This document shows, piece after piece, positions 45,826-54,657 of a stretch of 56,136 nucleotides of DNA (positions are counted from its first letter, which is position 1; every line of letters starts with the position of its first letter). The notes under the pieces were generated by a model that worked only from the letters and a program-made list of their open reading frames with translations, was not told where the DNA came from and did no database searches. Where the stretch lies: contig QHXX01000107.1 of NCBI GenBank assembly GCA_003223135.1, positions 1-56,136 of the forward strand, read 5' to 3'. The stretch is from Acidobacteriota bacterium. Lineage in GTDB: Bacteria; Acidobacteriota; Polarisedimenticolia; Gp22-AA2. The position numbers and the translations under genes are program-made.

Positions 45826-47985
45826 TCAAACGCCCGGCGGGCGTGTCCAGGGATCCGCCGGATGGCTCGAGGTCAGCGCCCCGGCTGCGGCCAGGTAGCA
45901 ACGCGTGACGTAGTCGATGGCCATGCGGTCCGAGTTGTAGCGCCAGGCGAGCGTGGCCAGCGCGCGCTGGATGCGCACGATCCATTTCAGGGGCAGGCCC
46001 TCGGGCGATCGGTCGAAAAAGTCGGGCAGGACCTGCGTCTCCAGGACGTCGAACAGATCGACCGCGTCCCGGCGGTCCTGCAGGGCCGTGTCCGTGTGCG
46101 TCAGACCCTCGCCGAAGGAGTAGCCGTTCGATCCATCGTGCGCCTCGGCCCACCAACCGTCGAGCACGGCCAGGTTGAGCGTGGCATTGAACACCGCCTT
46201 CTGCCCGCTGGTGCCGCACGCTTCGAGGGGGCGCCGGGGCGCGTTCAGCCACAAATCCGATCCCTGCACCAGGTGGCGGGCGACGTTCATGTCGTAGTTC
46301 TCGAGCACGATGATCCGTCCCGAGAAGCGCGGATCGCGCGCCCGCTCGTCGAGCGCGCGGAGGATCCCCTTGCCGACGTCGTCCTTCGGGTGGGCCTTGC
46401 CCGCGAACAGGATCTGAACCGGTCGCGCCTCGTCCCTCAGGAGCCGCTCGAGACGATCGGGATCCGACAGCAGCAATTGCGCGCGCTTGTATTCCGCGAA
46501 GCGGCGCGCGACACCGATCGTCAGGGCCTCCGGGTCGAGGCCCGGCGGCGGCCCCGAGAGTCCGAGGCGCTCCTGTCTCTTCCGCAGCCGGCGCGCCGCG
46601 AATTCCAGCATCTCCTGCTTGAGCCGGCGCTTGACGTCCCAGATCTCCGCCGGCGGGACGTCCGTGATTTTCTCCCACAGATCGGCGTGGCTCAGCCGGG
46701 TGGGCCAGTCCTCGGCGAGTCGGCGGCGCAGGAGCTGGTCCATCTCGCCGGCGATCCAGGTCGGCACGTGCACGCCGTTCGTGATATGGCCGATCGGCAC
46801 CTCCGACGTTTTCCTCTCGGGCCACAGGCCGCGCCACAGGCCGCGGGTGGTGTGGCCATGCAGGGCGCTCACGGCGTTCGATCGGAAGGCCAGACGCAGC
46901 GCCAGGGCCGTCATGCAGAATGTGCCGTCCGCTCCGCCCGCGTCGGCGCGGCCGAGCGCTGTAAAGTCTTCGCTGGACAGCCCGAGGCGCTCGCGCAAGG
47001 GCCGCAGGTGCTCCTCGATCAGGTCCAGCGGGAAGCGGTCGTGCCCCGCGGGCAGCGGAGTGTGGGTGGTGAACACCGCGCGCGCTCTCATGCTCTCGGC
47101 CGCGGCATCAAACCGCATCCCCTCTTCCTCCATCGTCTGGGCGATCGCCTCCAGCAGGGCGAAGGCCGAGTGCCCCTCGTTCAAGTGCAGGACACCGGGC
47201 CGGATGCCGAGCGCAAGGAGCGCCCGGTATCCGCCCACGCCCAGGATCAACTCCTGGAGCAGGCGCGTGCGCAGGTCGCCCCCGTAAAGTCGCGCGCTGA
47301 AAACATCGCGGTGCGCGGCGGCGGGATCGCGAGAGCCATCGAGAAGGACGAGCCGCGACCGGCCGACGCGCGCCAGCCACAGATCGATGGGGAAGACGCC
47401 GGACGCCGTCGGCATCTGGATCAGGATCGGCTGACCGCGCCCGTCAAGAGCGGGTTCCAGCGGCACGCGCTCGACATCCAGATCGGAGTAGATCTCCTCC
47501 TGTCCGCCCTGCGCGTCGATGCGCTGCGTGAAATATCCTTGGCGGTAGAGAATGGAGACGCCCCAGATCGGCACGCCCAGGTCGGAGCAGCTCTTCAAGT
47601 GGTCGCCCGCCAGGATCCCCAGCCCGCCCGAGTAGATCGGGAGCGATTCGTGCAGACCGAATTCGGCCGAGAAATACGCGACGGGGCGCAGGTCGAGCGA
47701 TGGCGCGTGCCGGCTGGCCCAGTGCCGGCCGGACTTCAGGTAATTTTGCAGGGACCCGCAGGCGGCCTCGAGCCTGCGGCGGTACTCGGGGTCGGCGGCC
47801 CGGGCCCCGATGCGGGTGTCGTCGACGTCCGCCAGGAACGCGGCGGGATTGTGATTCACCCGCCGCCAGAGATCGAGGTCGATCTCGCGGAACAGGGAGT
47901 CGAACTCGCCGCTCCAGGTCCAGCGGAGATTGCCGGCCAGCTCGGCCAGGCGGCGGCGGACCTCGCTCTGGAGCGCTTCGGCCAT
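45826..47985 (-). CDS. glgP: Alpha-glucan phosphorylase (GT35)
   Basis: A 719-residue phosphorylase of the shorter bacterial/archaeal type. Landmarks: VAYFSAEFGLHESLPIYSGGLGILAGDHLK, VLHLNEGHSAFALLE, VFTTHTPLPAGHDRF, VPIGHITNGVHVPTW, AYKRAQLL-like region VARRFAEYKRAQL, and the PLP site EACGTSGQKAVFNATLNL with Lys596, then VLDGWW. It releases glucose 1-phosphate from alpha-1,4-glucan ends. It is convergent with glgA, 15 bases between stops, and a short GC hairpin (ACGCCC/GGGCGT, 45830-45844) falls in its last codons. Separate orientation from the biosynthetic operon allows independent control of breakdown. The upstream spacer 47986-48123 has no promoter match I would defend. Confidence 0.94.
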   Translation of the reverse strand: MAEALQSEVRRRLAELAGNLRWTWSGEFDSLFREIDLDLWRRVNHNPAAFLADVDDTRIGARAADPEYRRRLEAACGSLQNYLKSGRHWASRHAPSLDLRPVAYFSAEFGLHESLPIYSGGLGILAGDHLKSCSDLGVPIWGVSILYRQGYFTQRIDAQGGQEEIYSDLDVERVPLEPALDGRGQPILIQMPTASGVFPIDLWLARVGRSRLVLLDGSRDPAAAHRDVFSARLYGGDLRTRLLQELILGVGGYRALLALGIRPGVLHLNEGHSAFALLEAIAQTMEEEGMRFDAAAESMRARAVFTTHTPLPAGHDRFPLDLIEEHLRPLRERLGLSSEDFTALGRADAGGADGTFCMTALALRLAFRSNAVSALHGHTTRGLWRGLWPERKTSEVPIGHITNGVHVPTWIAGEMDQLLRRRLAEDWPTRLSHADLWEKITDVPPAEIWDVKRRLKQEMLEFAARRLRKRQERLGLSGPPPGLDPEALTIGVARRFAEYKRAQLLLSDPDRLERLLRDEARPVQILFAGKAHPKDDVGKGILRALDERARDPRFSGRIIVLENYDMNVARHLVQGSDLWLNAPRRPLEACGTSGQKAVFNATLNLAVLDGWWAEAHDGSNGYSFGEGLTHTDTALQDRRDAVDLFDVLETQVLPDFFDRSPEGLPLKWIVRIQRALATLAWRYNSDRMAIDYVTRCYLAAAGALTSSHPADPWTRPPGV

Positions 47986-48123
47986 GCAGTCCCTCCCGGC
48001 GCTGACAGCGCCCGTCCGCGGAATCTAGCACGAGTCGTGGTATTCTCCGCCGGCCATGGAATCCCCGAGCGCCGGAGGGCATCCAAAGGGCGTGTAAGGT
48101 CCGTATTGGATTGGGGGACGCTC

Positions 48124-48408
48124 GTGAAACGGAAGCGGGGAGAACGGGAGCGGCCGTCAAGAAGAGTCCAGACCTGCAAGGACGTGATCGATCTGCTCAC
48201 GGAGTACATGGAAGGAGGGCTGGCGCCGGCCGTCGGGCGCCGGCTCGAGACCCATCTCGGAAATTGCTCCGCTTGCGAGGGTTTTCTCCAGACTCTCAGA
48301 GCGACGCGCGCCGCCATCCGCAGCCTCCAGCGCGACGACATCCCCGAGGACTGCCACACAAAGCTCCGGGCCTTCCTGGACCGCGAGCTCAAGAGCGGCC
48401 TCCTCTGA
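48124..48408 (+). CDS. Small zinc-finger (anti-sigma-like) protein
   Basis: A 94-residue protein from a GTG at 48124. A basic N-terminus of about 15 residues precedes a zf-HC2-type module: Cys18 in TCKDVIDLLTEYMEGGL, then His44, Cys48 and Cys51 in ETHLGNCSACEGFL. This H-x3-C-x2-C pattern is the zinc-binding anti-sigma (ZAS) fold that holds ECF sigma factors. The rest (to residue 94) is a short helical tail with one further Cys. There is no membrane segment, so it would be soluble, unlike most anti-sigma factors. No sigma gene is immediately beside it, but an ECF gene lies 1.5 kb downstream at 49887. Alternatives: a redox-sensing zinc protein or a degenerate anti-sigma factor. Confidence 0.75.
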   Translation: MKRKRGERERPSRRVQTCKDVIDLLTEYMEGGLAPAVGRRLETHLGNCSACEGFLQTLRATRAAIRSLQRDDIPEDCHTKLRAFLDRELKSGLL

Positions 48409-48464
48409 TCTTTTTCTGAACCCGCCCGGCCTCAGTCGTATCGAAACTGGCAGGAGGATGCGGC

Positions 48465-49859
48465 ATGGCGTCCCACCCGAAGGCGCGGGTGTTGATCCTG
48501 GGCGGCGGGTTCGGCGGACTGTACGCCGCACTGAGGCTGGAGAGCACCGTGGCCGGTGACCCCGACGTGCAGGTCACTCTGGTCAATCACGATAACTTCT
48601 TCCTGTTCACCCCGATGCTGCACGAAGTGGCCGCGAGCGACCTCGATCTGACCAACATCGTCAACCCGGTTCGGAAGCTCCTGCGCAAGGTCGACTTCTT
48701 CCAGGGAGACGTCGTGGCGGTCGACTTGCAGTCGAAAAACGTGACCCTGGCGCACGGCTTCGACCACCATCACCACGCCGTCGGCTTCGATTACCTGGTG
48801 ATCGCTCTCGGGTCGATCACCAACTTCTACAACCTGCCGGGGCTCAAGGAACGCGCCCTGACGATGAAGACCCTGGGCGATGCCATTCACCTGCGCAACC
48901 GGCTGATCGCCCTGCTGGAGGAGGCGGACACCGAGTGCTGCTCGCCGATCCGGGGGCCGCTCCTGACGTTCGTGATAGCCGGCGGGGGATTCGCGGGCGT
49001 CGAGACGATCGCCGGACTCAACGATTTCGTCCGGGGGTCGCTGCGTTTCTACCCTCATCTCAAGGAGGAAGACCTGCGCGTCGTCCTGGTCCATCCCGGT
49101 CCGACCATCCTTCCCGAGCTGAGACAGGACCTCGGGGCCTACGCCCAGAGAAAACTGACCGAGCGAGGGATCGAGATCCGGACCAACGTCAAGGTCACGT
49201 CCGTCAACGACGAAGGCGTGACCCTGAGCGACGGGACGTTCATCCCGAGCCGCACCGTCGTCTGGACCGCCGGCACCTCTCCGAACCCTCTTCTTTCCAG
49301 GCTGCCCTGCGTGCAGGAGCGTGGCCGGCTCGTGGTCAACGAGTACCTGGAAGTGCCCCAGTTCCCCGGTGTCTGGGCCCTCGGGGACTGCGCCTCGGTG
49401 CCCGATCGCCGCACCGGCAAGACGCACCCGCCCACCGCCCAGCATGCCCTTCGGGAAGGGACGGTCGCGGCCCGGAACATCGTGGCCGCGCTCCGGGGCG
49501 GTCGCAAGAAGTCGTTCGACTTCGGCGGCCTGGGTCAGCTCGCCGCCATCGGCCGCCGCACCGGCGTGGCGGAGATCCTCGGGTTCAAGTTCTCGGGGTT
49601 CGTCGCCTGGTGGCTGTGGCGGACGATCTACCTCAGCAAGCTTCCCCGCTTCGAGAAAAAGCTGCGCGTCGCCCTCGACTGGACCCTCGACCTGTTCTTT
49701 TCCAAGGACCTGGTGCAGTTCGTGACCCAGCGGGCGCCGAGCCTCTCGGAGGAGGAAACGCACGCACCCGCTCCCGCGGCGTCCTTGGTCGAGGCGAGCG
49801 GCCTCCCGATTGTTCCCCAGGCCGGGAGGGAGAGCGGGACTTACCCTCAAACTCTTTGA
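48465..49859 (+). CDS. ndh: NAD(P)/FAD-dependent oxidoreductase, type II NADH dehydrogenase-like
   Basis: A 464-residue two-dinucleotide-fold flavoprotein with AGGAGG before its ATG. VLILGGGFGGLYAALRLE is the FAD site (residues 9-26), FDYLVIALGSITNFYNLPG a linker motif, TFVIAGGGFAGVETIAGL the NADH site near 170, and GVWALGDCASVPD the second FAD contact. C-terminal amphipathic stretch FVAWWLWRTIYLSKLPRFEKK suits membrane association as in NDH-2 enzymes, which pass electrons from NADH to quinone without proton pumping. A Pro/Ala-rich tail follows. It lies between the small zinc-finger protein and the sigma factor, so redox control of that pair is possible but unproven. Confidence 0.9.
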   Translation: MASHPKARVLILGGGFGGLYAALRLESTVAGDPDVQVTLVNHDNFFLFTPMLHEVAASDLDLTNIVNPVRKLLRKVDFFQGDVVAVDLQSKNVTLAHGFDHHHHAVGFDYLVIALGSITNFYNLPGLKERALTMKTLGDAIHLRNRLIALLEEADTECCSPIRGPLLTFVIAGGGFAGVETIAGLNDFVRGSLRFYPHLKEEDLRVVLVHPGPTILPELRQDLGAYAQRKLTERGIEIRTNVKVTSVNDEGVTLSDGTFIPSRTVVWTAGTSPNPLLSRLPCVQERGRLVVNEYLEVPQFPGVWALGDCASVPDRRTGKTHPPTAQHALREGTVAARNIVAALRGGRKKSFDFGGLGQLAAIGRRTGVAEILGFKFSGFVAWWLWRTIYLSKLPRFEKKLRVALDWTLDLFFSKDLVQFVTQRAPSLSEEETHAPAPAASLVEASGLPIVPQAGRESGTYPQTL

Positions 49860-49886
49860 ACCGAAGGGCTCCACGATCCGTCTTGT

Positions 49887-50519
49887 GTGACAAGCGCCAC
49901 CGGGCGATCGGTCGGACACGATCCCGGGGCGTCGAGGGAAGAACAGGAGAGAGTGCTGCTGGACGACGCGACGCTCCTGGAACGCTGCCGGCAGGGGGAT
50001 GACCTCGCCTGGGAGGGGCTTGTGCGCCGTTTCCAGGGGCGCGTCTACTCGGTCGCCTGCCACTACATGCGCAACGCCGAGGAGGCGAGGGACGTGGCGC
50101 AGGAGGTCTTTGTCCGGATCTACGAGCGCCTGGAAGCCTTCCACGGGGACCAGACGTTCCTGCCATGGGTGCTGCGCCTGTCGCGCAACATCTGCATCGA
50201 CACGCTGAGACGGCAGAAGGCGCGTCCGCGCGCGACCGAGGCCGACGTCGACCCTACGGCGCAGCTCGCCTCGCCGGCGCGGACGCCGGAGGAGGCCTCC
50301 GCGGCGCGTTCGGCGCGGGACCTGCTCTATCGGGCGATGGATCGGATGAGCGACGCCGACCGGGAAATCCTCATGCTGAAGGAGATCCAGGGGTTGAAGG
50401 TGGAGGAGATCGCTCTCCTTCTGAAAGTGCCGACCGGGACGGTCAAATCACGCTGCAACCGGGCGCGGCTCGATCTCGCCGAGCGGGTACGGCGGCTCGA
50501 TCCGTCGTACGGAGCGTAA
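49887..50519 (+). CDS. ECF RNA polymerase sigma factor
   Basis: A sigma70-family ECF factor of up to 210 residues from a GTG at 49887. A second in-frame GTG at 49953 (188 residues, closer to the usual ECF length) follows AGGAGA but with very short spacing; either start is possible. Region 2: WEGLVRRFQGRVYSVACHY, then EEARDVAQEVFVRIYERL and WVLRLSRNICIDTLRRQ. Region 4: LYRAMDRMSDADREILMLKE, IQGLKVEEIALLLKVPTGTV and KSRCNRARLDLAERVRRL with the recognition helix. It directs RNA polymerase to a dedicated promoter set, unknown here. Its stop is 3 bases before the anti-sigma start, so the two are co-expressed. Confidence 0.94.
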   Translation: MTSATGRSVGHDPGASREEQERVLLDDATLLERCRQGDDLAWEGLVRRFQGRVYSVACHYMRNAEEARDVAQEVFVRIYERLEAFHGDQTFLPWVLRLSRNICIDTLRRQKARPRATEADVDPTAQLASPARTPEEASAARSARDLLYRAMDRMSDADREILMLKEIQGLKVEEIALLLKVPTGTVKSRCNRARLDLAERVRRLDPSYGA

Positions 50520-50522
50520 CGG

Positions 50523-51374
50523 GTGGCCGACATGGCCTGCAGGACATTCGGCGAGCGGCTCGACGATCTGCTGGAGGGGCGGCTGAGCCCAGCCGATCGC
50601 CGGGCGGCCGATGAGCATCTCCGCTCCTGCGCCGGGTGTCGCGAGCTGAAGAGCCTCGTTGCCGAGGCGAGCGTTCCGGTTACGCCACCGGCCGATCTCC
50701 TCGGTGCGGTCCTGGCGCGCACCAGCGGATCGGCGTGCGGGAGCGCCCGCACGCGGCTGTGCGATCACATCGACCGGCTCCTGGCGCCGGCGGACGACGA
50801 TCTGGTACGGATGCACCTCGACGCGTGCGGGGAGTGCGCCGGGCTGGCGGCGCGGCTCGCCCGGCTGGCGGCGGATCTTCCGCCGCTCGCCGAGAGGGAC
50901 CCGGGACCGCGCCTCGTCGACGAGGTCCTCGCCCGGACCTCGCGGCGCCCTGCGCTTCCCTCCCGCCGGGCGGCGCGTTTCGCCGCCGTCTGGCGGCGGC
51001 TGGCGCATCGCCCGAGGATCGCCTGGGAGGGGGCGTACGTCGGGTCGATCATCATGGTCGTCCTCTTCGGCGCCGCCAACGCGCCGTTCGCGGACGTGCC
51101 GGGAAGGGCGCTCGTGGTCGTCCGGGCGGTGCAGGAATCGCTGCCGGCCGACGCCGCCCGAGGAGAGGTTCCGCGGATCCGCCTGGCGGTGCTCTCGCGC
51201 TGGAACGCAGCGCGCGCTCTCACGTCCAACCTGGAGCGACGCTCCTCCGCGGCGTGGGACGGGCTGAAAAAGGAACTTGGAACCGTGTGGGGCCGGTTTG
51301 CGTCTGGGAAGGCGACGAGCGGCACAAACCGAACAGCGGACACCAACGAAGCAGACAGGGGAGATGAACGATGA
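50523..51374 (+). CDS. Membrane anti-sigma factor with two zinc-finger modules
   Basis: A 283-residue protein from a GTG at 50523 (an ATG follows at 50532). Two zf-HC2 modules are visible: Cys6 with His32, Cys36, Cys39 (EHLRSCAGC), and Cys80 with His98, Cys102, Cys105 (MHLDACGEC). After a Pro/Arg-rich linker a single membrane segment lies at about residues 168-190 (GAYVGSIIMVVLFGAANAPF), then a C-terminal domain of about 90 residues probably on the other side. Known anti-sigma factors of this type bind the cognate ECF sigma factor and release it on a signal; a duplicated zinc module is less usual. It is coupled by ATGA to the small membrane protein gene. Confidence 0.87.
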   Translation: MADMACRTFGERLDDLLEGRLSPADRRAADEHLRSCAGCRELKSLVAEASVPVTPPADLLGAVLARTSGSACGSARTRLCDHIDRLLAPADDDLVRMHLDACGECAGLAARLARLAADLPPLAERDPGPRLVDEVLARTSRRPALPSRRAARFAAVWRRLAHRPRIAWEGAYVGSIIMVVLFGAANAPFADVPGRALVVVRAVQESLPADAARGEVPRIRLAVLSRWNAARALTSNLERRSSAAWDGLKKELGTVWGRFASGKATSGTNRTADTNEADRGDER

Positions 51375-51946
51375 ACGCTCACACGCGCGAGGACGACACG
51401 GGCCAGGCTCCTCCCTATGTCCGGGCGACGACGATGGCCCCGCCGCAGCCTCGGCTGCGGGATACACGGAGCAAGTCGCCGGCCCTCGCCGCGGTCCTCT
51501 CCATGATGCCGGGGCTGGGACAGGTGTACGTCGGCTATTACCAGCGCGGGTTCGTCCACGCGGCGGTCGTCGCCACCCTGGTCACGATCCTCGCCTCGGG
51601 GACGGTCGACCGGCTCAACCCGCTCTTCGCTCTGTTCATGTCGTTCTTCTGGCTCTACAACATCATCGACGCGGCGCGCCGGGCGTCCCTCTACAACGAT
51701 GCCCTCGCCGGAAACCCATCGATCGAGCTGCCTCAGGATTTCAAGACGCCCGGGCTGCAAGGGTCGATTTTCGGCGGCGCGGCCCTCATCGTCGGCGGCT
51801 TCATCCTGCTCCTCCACACTCGCTTCGGCGTGTCCCTGGAATGGGTGGAGCAGTGGTGGCCGGTCGCTCCGATGATGTTCGGAGCGTACCTCCTCGCCCG
51901 CGCCATCCAGGATCGACGGACCTCCCGGACGACGGACTCCCGGTAA
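51371..51946 (+). CDS. Small multi-span membrane protein
   Basis: A 191-residue protein whose ATG overlaps the anti-sigma stop. After a polar N-terminus of about 34 residues it has SPALAAVLSMMPGLGQVYVG, which resembles the TM2/DUF5683 opening (P-G-x-G-Q-x-Y-x-G), a second span with a Val/Thr-rich core, then a loop, and further hydrophobic segments ALIVGGFILLLHTRFGV and WWPVAPMMFGAYLLARAI resembling the LiaI/LiaF-type (DUF5668) membrane module. Four membrane spans fit. Function unknown; as the last gene of the sigma/anti-sigma operon it may sense or respond to envelope stress, by analogy to LiaF-type proteins. Confidence 0.8.
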   Translation: MNAHTREDDTGQAPPYVRATTMAPPQPRLRDTRSKSPALAAVLSMMPGLGQVYVGYYQRGFVHAAVVATLVTILASGTVDRLNPLFALFMSFFWLYNIIDAARRASLYNDALAGNPSIELPQDFKTPGLQGSIFGGAALIVGGFILLLHTRFGVSLEWVEQWWPVAPMMFGAYLLARAIQDRRTSRTTDSR

Positions 51947-51988
51947 CCGACGTCCTCCCCTGCCGGTCGCGGTTCTCGCCCGCAGCGG

Positions 51989-52282
51989 TCATTGACTTGT
52001 GGAAGAGCGGAGGGCCTCGATCATCGTCTCGGCCACGAGGCGGTTTCCGGCCGGGCTGAAATGCCCACCGCGGTGAGCGTACAGCTCCGGGATGTCCGGG
52101 TGCCGGGAGATGGGGAGGTGGAGATCGATCAGGGGGAGCTGCAAGTCCTCGACAATCGACAGGACCTGCCGGCGGGCCCATTCATACTCACGGCGGTACT
52201 TTTCTTCGTGATACCGGGCCTCGGCGGGGAGGTAGACGGTCCTGCTGGTGGCGCGCCGACAGAGCGCCTGAGGAGCTCGCAC
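51989..52282 (-). pseudogene. 3' fragment of an SGNH/GDSL-type hydrolase gene
   Basis: A 97-codon frame from a GTG at 52282 with an in-frame TGA just upstream. Recognisable are TVYLPAEARYHEEKYRREY, VLSIVEDLQLPLIDLHLPIS and PELYAHRGGHFSPAGNRLVAE. The last is the block of SGNH-type esterases carrying the catalytic His (H-F-S-P-A-G-N), while the N-terminal GDSL nucleophile and oxyanion blocks are missing. Residues fit the C-terminal third of a secreted or acyltransferase-linked SGNH protein. I read it as a decayed gene next to another relic. It is convergent with the plus-strand gene ending at 51946. Confidence 0.5.
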
Positions 52283-52350
52283 CGTCCCCGCCGCCCGGTG
52301 TCAGATCTCTCCTGCGAGTTGTGCAGGGTGATCACAACGTCAGGCGCCCC

Positions 52351-52991
52351 TCAGTGCACGTAGACAGAGTAATAGAAGTTCGGTTCGCCCTGACGGGCAG
52401 CCGAGAAGTTGACAAAGCTGCTTCCAAGAACAGCACCCGGTCCTGAAATGGGAATGAAGGTGGCAGGATCGGGGGAGACACCCCGGAAGACGTCGACGCC
52501 ACAGTTGGCAACAGCCTCCCAATCATCCACCCAGCTCAGCAGAATATCGTCCGTTCCTTGCCGGCTCACCTTCAGCTGCGCAATCGGAGGAGCATTCGAG
52601 TGAGCTGAAGTTTCCGCTTCACTCGTCAGAGAGTGGCTGAGGTCCAGGGTACCTATGCTACAGAAATCTGCAGGATTGGGTGGCGCGCTTCCCCACCAGT
52701 TGTTGGGCCAGTACGATCCCCGTGTTCGAGCCGCAGATGTCATAGACGCGGTTACAGACGAACGTGTTGAACGCACGTCTCAGGGGATCAGCATCAGAGA
52801 ACACGCCCAGGACGGGTTGCGAGCTTGCGTCGATCCTAATCCCGGAGTCTACCTGACCCACAAAGGCAGATCCTTTGACGACGCCTGACGATCCGCCCAC
52901 GAAGCTGATGCCGACCACATTTGTACGAAACGTTCGAACCGGCGTGGGTTCGATCAGCCGCGACGTTCACCTCTGCGATCAAGTGGCAATC
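52351..52991 (-). pseudogene. Frameshifted remnant of a secreted beta-helix protein
   Basis: Three minus-strand frames join into one protein-like sequence. From 52991: CHLIAEVNVAADRTHAGSN, then a shift near 52920 to VVGISFVGGSSGVVKG and IRIDASSQPVLGVF, NTFVCNRVYDICGSNTGIVLA, then a shift near 52705 to PNNWWGSAPPNPADFC and a C-terminal module ILLSWVDDWEAVANCGVDVF, ending FYYSVYVH before a TGA at 52351. NNWWGSA is a hallmark of right-handed parallel beta-helix repeat proteins, and the C-terminal Fn3-like module resembles that of the giant protein at 2111-9982. At least two indels and an upstream TAG mark it as a pseudogene or an error-rich stretch. The spacer 52992-53150 shows no gene. Confidence 0.6.
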
Positions 52992-53150
52992 CTATGAAAC
53001 AGCGTGCGCGATGATACGCCTCCGCCGGTTTCCCGCACAAGGACGGCCTAGCATCCACGGCTCTCTGAGGGGCTTGGCACAGTGCGAGAGCCGAAACGGG
53101 CCGGGACGCGGCTCCGAATGGACTTTTTGGGAGGGACAGGGGGCGATCCG

Positions 53151-54617
53151 TCAGGGGTCGATCGTGCCGACGGCCGTGAAGATGTTGACGGCCTTCATCC
53201 GATCGTCGCACCAGGCCGGCACAATGGAGTTGCCAGTCACCGCGAGACCTTGATAATCGCCCAGGTCGGTGTTGGAATCGACCGTCGATGTCGCAGACGA
53301 GACTCGGACGTTCGGGAGAAAGGCCGCGCCTCCGAGAGTGTTGGTGTAGAACGCATCGTAGTTGAGGTTGTCGGGATCGAGGCGCCGGTCGAGCCACACG
53401 AGGCTCAGCAGGCTACTCGGGTGGGCCGCGATCGCCGGGAAGAACTGATCGGTTGCGTTCGTCTCGTCGCTCACCTTCGCCGGCGGGCTCCACAATCGCC
53501 CGCCGTCCTTCGAGACCGAGAGGCGAACGTCGGCGTTCACGCAGGGAGGGGAGAAGGTGCCGGTGTTGACGCACGATCCGTTCGGGAAATCGGTCCAGGC
53601 GACGAAGATCGTCCCGTCCGGCGGAATGGCGACGGTCGGAAAGCTGTTTGCGAAGATCCCGATAAAGGAAGCGCTGCCGAACTGCTGCATGCCATTGTTG
53701 AGAACGAAGAGGCCGGGGCTATTGAGCCCCGAGGCGACCGTCGCCGGAGCAGTCCAGGATCGGCCGCCGTCCCTCGACTTCGCATACTGGATGCTCAGCG
53801 GGCCGGTCAGCGGATTGTACGCCGCATAGAAGACGTAGACCGTCCCGTCGGGTGCGACGACGGGCACGCTCCCCTGCACCTCCTGATGAGCCGCCCCGTC
53901 GGCAATTGGGCTCACGATGACGGGGTCCGACCAGCTCGAACCTCCATCCTGCGACCGGACCACGGCAATCGCACCGAGGAATCCTTCGGCCTGGGTGTAA
54001 CTGACGTACACCGTCCCCTTGAACTTGCTCTTGGGCTGCGCGTCGACTGTGATCCACGGCTTGTCAATCGAATTGAAATCGCCCGCCGCGTCGTGGACGG
54101 CCGCCGATGATCGGGAGAAGCTGCCGCCCCCGTCATTCGAGACGGCCACCCGAAGGTCCTCGGACAGGCCGGTTGGAGTCGCCGTCTGGTCGAGGTACGA
54201 GTAATAGAAGGTCCCCGCCAGGTCTGCCGCCAGGGACGAGTCGCGACAGTGGTCCGCGGGTGTCGAGAGAGGCGCGAAGACAGGCAGGCTCCAGGTCGCC
54301 CCTCCATCGTGCGTCGCCACCACGCGACAGGCGCAGGGTTTCATCTGGCAGCCGAAGACCTGGTAGCCCACGACCAGATTCGCGAGATCTAGCGGATTCG
54401 CCGCGATCGTCGATTCCACCCGGTTCGCCACTTGCGGGGAGCGTGTCTCATCGCTCAGGAGCAGGTTCGGCCCGAAGCGCACCGCGTTCCCTTCCGCTCG
54501 GGCGCCTATCGCATTGAGCGCGAACCCGAGCGCCACCGTGAAGATCGCGGCGGTCCGCGTCAGGGCGCGGGGACGAGCCGCCGGCAAGACAGAATGGGAC
54601 ATCTCAGCCTTCTTCAT
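53151..54617 (-). CDS. Secreted Asp-box (BNR/sialidase-fold) repeat protein
   Basis: A 488-residue protein; ATG at 54617 chosen because it gives a signal peptide (TRTAAIFTVALGFALNAIGARA, ending near residue 42). The mature part contains at least five Asp-boxes S/T-x-D-G-G-x-x-W/F: THDGGATWS, SNDGGGSFS, SQDGGSSWS, SRDGGRSWT and SKDGGRLWS. They are separated by about 60-90 residues with strands such as TVYVSYT and IFVAWTD, typical of a six-bladed sialidase-like propeller. True sialidase Arg triad and nucleophile Tyr are not evident, so it may be a binding or structural protein rather than an enzyme. Probably extracellular or periplasmic. It is divergent from chrB. Confidence 0.82.
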   Translation of the reverse strand: MKKAEMSHSVLPAARPRALTRTAAIFTVALGFALNAIGARAEGNAVRFGPNLLLSDETRSPQVANRVESTIAANPLDLANLVVGYQVFGCQMKPCACRVVATHDGGATWSLPVFAPLSTPADHCRDSSLAADLAGTFYYSYLDQTATPTGLSEDLRVAVSNDGGGSFSRSSAAVHDAAGDFNSIDKPWITVDAQPKSKFKGTVYVSYTQAEGFLGAIAVVRSQDGGSSWSDPVIVSPIADGAAHQEVQGSVPVVAPDGTVYVFYAAYNPLTGPLSIQYAKSRDGGRSWTAPATVASGLNSPGLFVLNNGMQQFGSASFIGIFANSFPTVAIPPDGTIFVAWTDFPNGSCVNTGTFSPPCVNADVRLSVSKDGGRLWSPPAKVSDETNATDQFFPAIAAHPSSLLSLVWLDRRLDPDNLNYDAFYTNTLGGAAFLPNVRVSSATSTVDSNTDLGDYQGLAVTGNSIVPAWCDDRMKAVNIFTAVGTIDP

Positions 54618-54657
54618 CGAAGTCGCGCCTCCACGGACCATTGAGGACACCGGGGAA

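Noticed and set aside
45830-45844. Short GC hairpin between glgA and glgP as a bidirectional terminator
   Set aside because: Stem of 6 bp with a 3-base loop inside the phosphorylase coding end and no T-run on either strand; too weak to call.
45862-48408. An 848-codon plus-strand frame antisense to the phosphorylase
   Set aside because: Only its last part, from a GTG at 48124, encodes a recognisable zinc-finger protein; the rest is a shadow of glgP.
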